A stretch of 10,165 nucleotides of DNA. Source: Candidatus Kariarchaeota archaeon (GTDB taxonomy: Archaea > Asgardarchaeota > Heimdallarchaeia > Heimdallarchaeales > Kariarchaeaceae). Where the stretch lies: NCBI GenBank assembly GCA_016839545.1, contig JAEOUB010000110.1, forward strand, positions 1-10,165, written 5' to 3'. Shown here one piece after another: positions 1-5,684 of this stretch. Each line of letters starts with the position of its first letter. Within the stretch, counting starts at the first letter, position 1. A program made the translations under genes and the position numbers. Below the pieces are notes generated by a model. It made no database searches. It was not told the origin of the DNA and saw nothing but the letters and a program-made list of their open reading frames with translations.

Positions 1-1288
1 GAATAAGGACTATACCCACTATACTCAGCTGTAGATAGGTCATACTTATGTCTGGAGCAGTTGGGTTGACGACACTGACTAGGTTGTTGATCCAACGAAT
101 GTAGAAGACATCCAAATCATTGAAGAATAGACTCATTCGGCGAAGTAGTACAAATGCTATGGCTCCTACTACCATTCCATGATTGTTTCCTCTCCCTCCA
201 ATTATCAGGATTGTCCAGACAAAGAATGTGTAGAGAGGTTGGAAATAATCTGGGAATAGTACTGTGAAGATCCATGCATAGAAGACTCCTCCAAGTCCTG
301 CCACAGCACCACTCAAAGCTAACACTTCAACTTTGTATCGGAGTAGATCTTTTCCATAGGTAGAGGTAACTAGATCGTCCTCTCTGATACTTTTCATTAC
401 ACGACCGTAGGGTGATTTGAGGATCAATTCTGCTATAATAAATAATCCTATCACCATCACAATCCCTACAAATCCAAGAATAAATCGATAGGAGATGTCT
501 TCGAATATGGTGCCCTCTGAGGCAACCTGATACCAATCGAAGAAGGGTTGAGGGATATTGAGAATACCTTCGGTCGTGGGGAGATTACCATCATCTCTCA
601 AAGGGCCTCGTAGGGTGGGTTCTGTACGTAGAAATTGTCTGAAAATTTCACCAATTGTAATGGAGACAATTGCGAAATAATCATCTCGGAGTCTTAAGGT
701 GGTAATGGCAATAAGAGCGCTGAATAAAGCAGAACCCAGCATCGCGTAGATAATTGCCAGGAAGATAGGGACTCCAAAATTGACAGTTGCAAGTGCATAG
801 ACAATTGCACCAACCGTGAGTTGAGCTACAACTCCAAAATTTAGTACACCGATAAGCCCCGTGGACATGTTCAATGAAACAGCTAGCATCAAGTAAAAGA
901 CTACAAAGAGAACGATTTCTGCTGCAAGAGGGCTGTATCCAACGAAAATAAATGCAAGCAAAATACTTCCAAGATTGGCGATAGTGTATCTAAATTTCAT
1001 CTGGTTCACATACTCTGTATCCAAATCCTTGGTTGAAACCAGGAAGAACCAGAAAAGTGCTATGAAATGAATAGATCGCAATGCGTCGCTTCCAGTAAAA
1101 AAGGCGATTAGAGTACCTATGTAAGAAAAGATAGTCCCAATTATGAATGCCCTCCTATACTCTACCACCGTTAATGTGGTATATGCAGTCTGTAATGCAG
1201 GGTTCGATTTAATCGCGCCTAAGGCATTTGAGAAGATATCACGAATACCTCGGAGCAGCATACCAAAATTTCCTATTATTGCCGACAT
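1..1288 (-). CDS. livM: LivM-like branched-chain amino-acid ABC transporter permease (3' end cut by window edge)
   Basis: Reading the minus strand from the ATG at 1288-1286 gives 429 uninterrupted codons to the left edge with no stop, so the gene is partial at its C-terminus. The last visible residues (LSIVGIVLI) look like the final membrane segment, so about 20 residues are probably missing. It would form half of the membrane channel of a Liv/HAAT importer. Family signs: the core start around residues 121-165 (AVSLNMSTGLIGVLNFG), the RLRDDYFAIVSITIGEI stretch near 199-215, and the cytoplasmic EAA-like loop at about 292-340 (SPYGRVMKSIREDD, then ALSGAVAGLGGVFYAW) that docks on the ATPase. About 120 residues precede the usual core, including extra hydrophobic segments near 48-65 and 73-86. 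The start is one base after the livH stop, with GGAG nine bases upstream inside livH, so translation is probably coupled. Function is confident; exact substrate is not. Confidence 0.9.
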   Translation of the reverse strand, partial: MSAIIGNFGMLLRGIRDIFSNALGAIKSNPALQTAYTTLTVVEYRRAFIIGTIFSYIGTLIAFFTGSDALRSIHFIALFWFFLVSTKDLDTEYVNQMKFRYTIANLGSILLAFIFVGYSPLAAEIVLFVVFYLMLAVSLNMSTGLIGVLNFGVVAQLTVGAIVYALATVNFGVPIFLAIIYAMLGSALFSALIAITTLRLRDDYFAIVSITIGEIFRQFLRTEPTLRGPLRDDGNLPTTEGILNIPQPFFDWYQVASEGTIFEDISYRFILGFVGIVMVIGLFIIAELILKSPYGRVMKSIREDDLVTSTYGKDLLRYKVEVLALSGAVAGLGGVFYAWIFTVLFPDYFQPLYTFFVWTILIIGGRGNNHGMVVGAIAFVLLRRMSLFFNDLDVFYIRWINNLVSVVNPTAPDISMTYLQLSIVGIVLI

Positions 1289-1289
1289 A

Positions 1290-2462
1290 TCACTCATCTC
1301 CAAACAAACCTTGAGGTTTGAATAATATTACACCTATGAGTATTACAAATGGAAACACCTTAGAATAGGCATTGAGCCCGTTTCGCTCAATGGCGAAATT
1401 GATTTCCAGAATTGTTTGCATACCATTTAGATAGAATTCAGATAAATACTGAGTGAATGCAACAATAACTGCCGCATAGACGGAGCCTTTCAACGATCCA
1501 ACTCCACCGAGTACAACAACTGCAAAAGCAGGTAGGAGAAAGATGAAGCCAGTATAGGGAATAACCGGGGTTCGAGTTGCAAAAAGCACACCAGCCACAC
1601 CAGCTAATCCACCACCTATCAGCCAGGTAATTCGGATCATTTGAGTGGTATCAATACCAGAGCTCTCGGCGAGATCTATATTATCAGATGTTGCTCTCAG
1701 AGCTTTGCCCAATTTGGTTCTCTGAAGGAATATGAAGAGTGCACTAACCACAATAGCACTGATTACAATTGCGAAAATCCTTTCATACTCAAGAAAATAC
1801 TGCGTATATGCGAAATTCAAAAATCCAACACCTTTCCTGTTACCGATCCAAAACGAGGGTATGACAAATGGCTCCTTGAAAAATATGGAGAAGAAATTAA
1901 ATCCATCTACTTGTTTTACTCTATAATATGATGCCTGTCCACTGAAGAAAATCAGTAGGACATTCCTTAACAGGATCCCCCAACCAATAGAGGTAATCAT
2001 CATAGCCTCAGGAGATGAATTAAGTTTTCTAAGTGGCTCAAAAATGAAATAATCTCCAATTAATGCTACTAATCCTGATGTTAAGAAAGCAAGTATGAGC
2101 ACTAGAAAATAATCACCAAGGGTTGCCTCACGAGCAGCAAAATACAGGCTATATGCAACACCCACATAGGCACCTGTTACAAAATATTCAGCATGGGCAA
2201 AATTTGCGAAACCGATTAATTTGTAGGTCATATTAAGACCCATTGAGATACAGAGATAAATCGCAGCCAGATACAATCCATTGAAGAAGATACCTACGAG
2301 GTCAAATGTGAAATATGATTTACTTATTCCATTGAATGTCCAAAGAAGGAACCACAAAGCAAACAGAATCAGTGCTGCCTTTGTGGGATTTCTCTTGAGT
2401 TCAACCAATTTATCGGTAACACGACTTACTTGGTCTGCATTTTCCTTCTCAGATTCTTTCAT
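1290..2462 (-). CDS. livH: LivH-like branched-chain amino-acid ABC transporter permease
   Basis: 390 residues, longer than the roughly 300 usual for LivH, because of a charged N-terminal tail (1-28) and an additional hydrophobic segment (about 29-47). The canonical core starts at about residue 56 (NGLYLAAIYLCISMGLNMTY, then IGFANFAHAEYFVTGAYVG). The ATPase-contacting loop is at about 250-294 (LGKALRATSDNIDLAESSGI, then GGGLAGVAGVLFA), and the C-terminus has the family-typical FKPQGLFG ending. It should pair with the LivM-like subunit to carry branched-chain or other hydrophobic or amide amino acids, or urea-type solutes, across the membrane; the family does not fix the substrate. It lies 86 bases after the binding-protein gene and one base before livM. 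There is no clear Shine-Dalgarno before the ATG at 2462, but a TATA-like box sits about 25 bases upstream, which suggests a leaderless transcript. Confidence 0.93.
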   Translation of the reverse strand: MKESEKENADQVSRVTDKLVELKRNPTKAALILFALWFLLWTFNGISKSYFTFDLVGIFFNGLYLAAIYLCISMGLNMTYKLIGFANFAHAEYFVTGAYVGVAYSLYFAAREATLGDYFLVLILAFLTSGLVALIGDYFIFEPLRKLNSSPEAMMITSIGWGILLRNVLLIFFSGQASYYRVKQVDGFNFFSIFFKEPFVIPSFWIGNRKGVGFLNFAYTQYFLEYERIFAIVISAIVVSALFIFLQRTKLGKALRATSDNIDLAESSGIDTTQMIRITWLIGGGLAGVAGVLFATRTPVIPYTGFIFLLPAFAVVVLGGVGSLKGSVYAAVIVAFTQYLSEFYLNGMQTILEINFAIERNGLNAYSKVFPFVILIGVILFKPQGLFGDE

Positions 2463-2481
2463 ATGGTCTAATTATTGCTTT

Positions 2482-2503
2482 CAATATAATATTATCGAAT
2501 TTC
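2482..2503 (-). promoter_or_regulatory. Candidate BRE/TATA promoter for a leaderless livH-livM transcript
   Basis: On the minus strand the gap between the binding-protein stop and livH reads CGAAATTCG followed by ATAATATTATATTG. The centre of the TATA-like part is about 25 bases before the livH ATG, the usual distance from an archaeal TATA box to the start of transcription. Transcription would begin at or very near the ATG, which fits the missing Shine-Dalgarno. The gap is AT-rich, so a chance match is possible. Confidence 0.4.
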
Positions 2504-2548
2504 GACTTGATTAATTTGAGTAATTATGAGTTATGATGTCGAGTTAAC

Positions 2549-3838
2549 TTATTTTCGTCTTCGTACGATGACTGCACTGAATGCGATTGCAACAAAGAAG
2601 CCAAAGAATGGGAAGGGTAGTACACCACCACCACTTGAACTGCCCCAGCTTGATGCGAAGTCATCATCAGTGATGTCAAGACCACCAACAGGTTCCCAAG
2701 AACCTACGGCTACGATTGCTCCATCCTGGACGTTTCCAATCTCATAGAAACCAGCACTGGAGTCACCGTTCTCATCGAACTGCAGGGGACCAGTGGCACC
2801 ATCGAAGGTGATGGTTGCAAGGGATGCAATGATGTCAGCACCAGCGGTAGATGCGGCATCCTTGATGGCGATTGCACCAGCAAGTACTGCGTCGTAGGTT
2901 TCACCAGTGTAAATGTCACCAGTTGCATCAGGATATGCAGCTTCATAAGCAGCAACGAATGCGGTACCAGCCTCACTTGAGACTGCGGTGGGCTTGGTGG
3001 TTACAAAACCTTCCATTGCCTCTGCAGTACCGGTGGTAGCGGCGAAGATTTGCTCGTCAGCAATACCATCGGCGCCGATTACTGCTACATCAAGTTCTTG
3101 TGTGTCCATCTCAACGAAGAGAAGTGAACCGTCAGTTGCGTAGGAGATAGCTACTACTATGTCAGGTGACTCAGCCTCTACTTGGTCAACGATGTTTGCG
3201 AAGTCGGTGGTCTCAGCTGCATAGCTGATTGTCTTCAATACAGTACCGTCTCCAGCCTCGAAGTTGGATTTTACGGATGCTGCAAGACCTGCACCATATG
3301 CGTTGTCCAGAGCGATGATAACCATTTCGGTGTATCCACCTTCGTCGGCTACGTCAGCAATAACTTTACCTTGAAGTGCATCACTTGGAGGGGTTCTCCA
3401 GAGATAACCATTGTCCTCAAATGTGGTGAGGTCAGGTGAGGTTGATGCATAGCTGATCAGTGGCACCTCGTTGGATACTGCAACAGCTGCTGCAGCAAGG
3501 GTGTTGCTTGATCCGGCTGCACCAACAACATAGTGCATACCGTCAGTGACTGCTTGAGTCATTGCAGCGCTAGCACCTGTGGGTGAAGTCTGTGTATCAT
3601 ATACAGTCAGTGTGAATGTATAGTCAGCAAAATCGGCGTCATCGTTTAGGTGAAGGACGGCGAGTTCTGCTGCTCTCTCAAAACCACCAGTATAAGCGGA
3701 TAACTCACCAGTCTGGGGTGAGAGTAAACCTACTTTTACATCGGTTGTCTGATCTAAATCTACACCTGCAACTGCATTACCTGCAATGAAAGGTGCAAGA
3801 AATAGAAGGAAAGCGATTGAAATTGCAATTCTTTTCAT
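2549..3838 (-). CDS. livK: Surface-anchored amino-acid-type ABC solute-binding protein (Peripla_BP_6/LivK family)
   Basis: 429 residues from the ATG at 3838. The frame is open to an ATG at 3901, but residue 1 at 3838 begins a clean signal peptide (MKRIAISIAFLLFLAPFIAG), is preceded by AAGGT nine bases upstream, and avoids 21 unlikely charged residues, so I use it. Mature protein: a type I periplasmic-binding fold with KVGLLSPQTG (about 35-44), AGSSNTLAAA (108-117) and ISYASTSPDLT (129-139) in the ligand pocket region, and DNAYGAGLAASVKSNFEAG (178-196) opening the second lobe. The C-terminus has a Ser/Gly linker (400-405), a hydrophobic segment (about 407-425, LPFPFFGFFVAIAF) and a basic RRRK end, a layout like archaeal C-terminal surface-sorting or anchoring signals. 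There is no lipobox cysteine. It should capture the substrate and hand it to LivH/LivM. The mature protein is acidic, as expected of an abundant surface protein. Confidence 0.92.
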   Translation of the reverse strand: MKRIAISIAFLLFLAPFIAGNAVAGVDLDQTTDVKVGLLSPQTGELSAYTGGFERAAELAVLHLNDDADFADYTFTLTVYDTQTSPTGASAAMTQAVTDGMHYVVGAAGSSNTLAAAAVAVSNEVPLISYASTSPDLTTFEDNGYLWRTPPSDALQGKVIADVADEGGYTEMVIIALDNAYGAGLAASVKSNFEAGDGTVLKTISYAAETTDFANIVDQVEAESPDIVVAISYATDGSLLFVEMDTQELDVAVIGADGIADEQIFAATTGTAEAMEGFVTTKPTAVSSEAGTAFVAAYEAAYPDATGDIYTGETYDAVLAGAIAIKDAASTAGADIIASLATITFDGATGPLQFDENGDSSAGFYEIGNVQDGAIVAVGSWEPVGGLDITDDDFASSWGSSSGGGVLPFPFFGFFVAIAFSAVIVRRRK

Positions 3839-3847
3839 TTTGCTAAT

Positions 3848-3852
3848 ACCTT
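3848..3852 (-). promoter_or_regulatory. Ribosome binding site supporting the 3838 start of the solute-binding protein
   Basis: The minus strand reads AAGGT nine bases before the ATG at 3838. No comparable site precedes the longer alternative start at 3901, and the predicted TATA box at 3909-3916 would put the transcript start inside that longer version. Both points favour the 3838 start. Confidence 0.5.
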
Positions 3853-3908
3853 TTTCTTTTCTTGGACTAACCTCTGTGAGATTCGTCCATAGTCTGTGCA
3901 AGGAACTA

Positions 3909-3916
3909 GCTATAAG
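3909..3916 (-). promoter_or_regulatory. Candidate TATA box of the Liv operon
   Basis: The minus strand reads GAAGAAGAAAAATT directly followed by CTTATAGC; the purine-rich part could serve as the BRE. A start of transcription about 25 bases on, near 3887, would leave a leader of about 50 bases that contains the AAGGT site. Other TATA-like stretches exist further upstream, so this assignment is tentative. Confidence 0.35.
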
Positions 3917-4106
3917 AATTTTTCTTCTTCATAATATCTACGGATCTAGACCGAGCTATTTCGTTTTTCTGCAACAAATCCCTTATACTCATTCAATTGA
4001 TACTCTGGTCGGGAATTCATAAAATCAACTATTATATAGATCAGAACAAACTCATAATGCTATATAATTCATACCTATCATCTTGGTATTTTGTGGGTTC
4101 AATTGC

Positions 4107-4922
4107 CTACGATACAAGAATAACGTAAAGAATCACAATTCCCGCTAACACAAAAACGATATTGGAAAAATCAACTGTCCTTGCAATTTTTATGAGATAC
4201 TGCATGGTGAAGTACCCGATAATGGCTGCAATACCGATAGCTAGAAGGATTCCAAAGGGTTGATAGAAAATGATGCTGTCAGAAGCCCCCCTTAAATAAT
4301 CAAAAAGATCAAGGGTTATCGCACCTAGCACTGCAGGAACTGACATTAGAAAGGATCCTTCAAAACTTTCTTCAGACTCTATCTTTGTTAAAATTAATGC
4401 AGTGACTGTACTTCCGGATCTACTGACTCCTGGGATGATTGAGAGGCCTTGTGCACATCCAATCAAAAATGACTCAAAATCAGAGATCTCTGAAAGTTTC
4501 TTTGGTACTCTATCAGAAGTACTTTTTTGAAATTTGAGTAAAAAACCTGTCATAACTAATGCAACAATCAAGATAATCATAATAGTGAGTGCGACCGATT
4601 CCTCGTTGAATATCTCAAGCAAAAAGAGTTTCACAGGGACTCCAACAATACCGGTGCCAATTGTCGAGATAATCAAGAATCGTCTAATAGGGTCGTATTC
4701 CTTGGCTTCAAGATTAATTATTAACTTCCATTTCTCACGAAATAGCACAAGTACTGAAATCATTGTACCAAAATGTAACCAGAATGCAATTGAGAGTAAG
4801 AGTGACGGCTCTATATCAAATAAATTCCCAATGAAGACAATCTGTCCCTCAGATGACACAGGTAACCATTCTAGTATTCCCTGTGAAATTCCTAGCACGA
4901 TGAAAACTAAGAGAGGGATCAC
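4107..4922 (-). CDS. uppP: Undecaprenyl/polyprenyl-diphosphate phosphatase, UppP (BacA) family
   Basis: 271 residues, close to the about 273 of bacterial UppP, and hydrophobic throughout with about seven to eight membrane segments. The family removes a phosphate from a C55-type polyprenyl diphosphate to recycle the lipid carrier; in archaea the substrate would be a dolichyl or related carrier for glycan assembly (inference). Motif 1 is at residues 11-27 (GISQGILEWLPVSSEGQ) and motif 2 at 157-172 (AQGLSIIPGVSRSGST), with Arg168 at the catalytic arginine position. Compared with E. coli, Glu21 is kept (Glu18), Glu17 is Gln14 and His30 is Gln27. The start is GTG at 4922; a stop lies in frame 33 bases upstream with no better start between. 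A TATA-like CTTATATC about 24 bases upstream suggests a leaderless message. Divergent from endA, with no sign of shared function. Confidence 0.92.
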   Translation of the reverse strand: MIPLLVFIVLGISQGILEWLPVSSEGQIVFIGNLFDIEPSLLLSIAFWLHFGTMISVLVLFREKWKLIINLEAKEYDPIRRFLIISTIGTGIVGVPVKLFLLEIFNEESVALTIMIILIVALVMTGFLLKFQKSTSDRVPKKLSEISDFESFLIGCAQGLSIIPGVSRSGSTVTALILTKIESEESFEGSFLMSVPAVLGAITLDLFDYLRGASDSIIFYQPFGILLAIGIAAIIGYFTMQYLIKIARTVDFSNIVFVLAGIVILYVILVS

Positions 4923-4941
4923 AGATTCCCATTCTGTGAAA

Positions 4942-4949
4942 GATATAAG
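4942..4949 (-). promoter_or_regulatory. Candidate TATA box for uppP
   Basis: The minus strand reads CTTATATC with its centre about 24 bases before the GTG start at 4922. No Shine-Dalgarno precedes that GTG, so a leaderless message fits. A second TATA-like CTATAATC at 4951-4958 is an alternative. Both lie in the 91-base divergent gap shared with endA. Confidence 0.35.
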
Positions 4950-4978
4950 TGATTATAGGTCGCTGGTGACACTTAATC

Positions 4979-4992
4979 TGAAACTTTAAGAT
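4979..4992 (+). promoter_or_regulatory. BRE/TATA promoter for endA (leaderless)
   Basis: TGAAAC at 4979-4984, a good BRE-like element, is followed by TTTAAGAT at 4985-4992. The centre of the TATA-like part is about 25 bases before the ATG at 5014, so transcription should start at the start codon itself. No Shine-Dalgarno precedes the ATG, in agreement. Confidence 0.5.
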
Positions 4993-5013
4993 AATTATCG
5001 TAATTCTAAGAAT

Positions 5014-5568
5014 ATGAGCGGTTCTGAAATACCCATTGCATCTCTTGATAAGGATACAGCAGTCATTTGGGATTATTCAACAGGATCAATGCTCTATACC
5101 AATGGTTTCTATGGCAAACCAATGGGTCTCCGCAAGGCAGATCCAGGAATGATCAGACGACCCTTTGTTCTTTCTCTCTTCGAAACCCTCTATCTTCTCG
5201 AGAATGGTATCATTGGAGTGCAAGAAAAGGAAACTGAGATTTTGCCCTCAGATCTCCAAGCACATGCATCAAGCTACTATGAGGATTTTCAGTCCAAATA
5301 TCATATCTACAAGCATCTCAGAGACCTAGGTTATATCGTTAGACCAGGAATGAAGTTTGGAAGTGATTTCGTTATCTATCAGAAAGGTCCTGGAATAGAC
5401 CACTCACAGTGGGTTGTTCATGTGGAGGAAGATGAAACTGAATTGAAGGCAATAGAGATCGTACGGGCGGGAAGACTCGCGGCATCGGTCAAGAAGCGTT
5501 ACCTTATTGCAACACAAGATCAGGACAAAAAACCAGTGTTCTATAGTTTTGATAGAGTGAAAATATAA
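5014..5568 (+). CDS. endA: tRNA-splicing endonuclease (tRNA-intron lyase), homotetramer type
   Basis: 184 residues, the size of the single-domain archaeal enzyme that works as an alpha-4 tetramer. It cuts introns out of precursor tRNAs at the bulge-helix-bulge, leaving 2',3'-cyclic phosphate and 5'-OH ends. The N-terminal domain (about 5-80) contains FYGKP and a leucine-rich helix; the catalytic domain begins at about 88 (YYEDFQSKYHIYKHLRDLGY). KFGSDFVIYQKG (114-125) supplies the catalytic tyrosine (Tyr122), His130 in GIDHSQWVVHV is the histidine, and Lys160 or Lys161 in RLAASVKKRY is the lysine, matching the Tyr-His-Lys triad. The start is the ATG at 5014 with a TATA box about 25 bases upstream. 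It is followed by a 116-base gap and a new promoter, so it is probably transcribed alone. Confidence 0.95.
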   Translation: MSGSEIPIASLDKDTAVIWDYSTGSMLYTNGFYGKPMGLRKADPGMIRRPFVLSLFETLYLLENGIIGVQEKETEILPSDLQAHASSYYEDFQSKYHIYKHLRDLGYIVRPGMKFGSDFVIYQKGPGIDHSQWVVHVEEDETELKAIEIVRAGRLAASVKKRYLIATQDQDKKPVFYSFDRVKI

Positions 5569-5587
5569 AATTCATCACTCATCAAAA

Positions 5588-5592
5588 TTTTT
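5588..5592 (+). terminator. Possible oligo-T terminator after endA
   Basis: TTTTT lies 20 bases after the endA stop in an AT-rich context without a hairpin. Archaeal termination can rely on T-runs alone, but five T are at the weak end, so this is only a candidate. Confidence 0.25.
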
Positions 5593-5630
5593 CGATTTGA
5601 AGGAAATTGGAAAAAGTGTAATCAATTGAT

Positions 5631-5638
5631 TTTAAATA
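5631..5638 (+). promoter_or_regulatory. Candidate TATA box for the LKKAP-repeat protein gene
   Basis: TTTAAATA is preceded by AT-rich sequence. A transcription start about 25 bases on, near 5660, would leave a leader of about 25 bases that just holds the AGGAGG site at 5671-5676. Confidence 0.45.
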
Positions 5639-5670
5639 GAATAATACGTTTAGTAGTTTGATTAGGACCT

Positions 5671-5676
5671 AGGAGG
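5671..5676 (+). promoter_or_regulatory. Perfect Shine-Dalgarno AGGAGG deciding a TTG start
   Basis: AGGAGG is followed by eight bases and then TTG at 5685-5687. It is the strongest ribosome binding site in the window. It sets the start at this TTG; the next in-frame ATG lies near 5880 and would delete the conserved-looking helical head. Confidence 0.8.
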
Positions 5677-5684
5677 GTTCAAAA

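Larger units (their letters stand above)
3839..4106. other. AT-rich intergenic spacer between uppP and the Liv operon
   Basis: This 268-base spacer follows the uppP stop and precedes the binding-protein gene, both on the minus strand. I see no convincing coding region, tRNA or strong hairpin. It holds the proposed Liv promoter (3909-3916) and two more TATA-like stretches: TCTATATAAT on the minus strand at 4031-4040 and GAATTATATAGC at 4059-4070. These could be additional promoters, giving a longer leader with room for regulation, or part of the uppP transcription end. No run of five or more T on the minus strand marks a clear terminator. Confidence 0.5.

Noticed and set aside
327..536. 69-codon minus-strand open frame
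   Set aside because: It lies inside livM in another frame; the livM frame is open over the whole region and has clear family motifs.
2710..2976. 88-codon minus-strand frame inside the binding protein
   Set aside because: Alternative frame of a regular, Ala/Thr-rich coding region without any motif.
3839..3901. N-terminal extension of the binding protein to the ATG at 3901
   Set aside because: It would place 21 charged residues before a perfect signal peptide and would start upstream of the predicted transcript start.
4915..4930. Imperfect inverted repeat GGGATC...GATTCCC over the uppP start
   Set aside because: Short, one unpaired base, and mostly within the coding start; not convincing as an operator.
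4534..4989. 151-codon plus-strand open frame across uppP
   Set aside because: Shadow of uppP, whose two signature motifs on the minus strand are unmistakable; the translation shows no domain.
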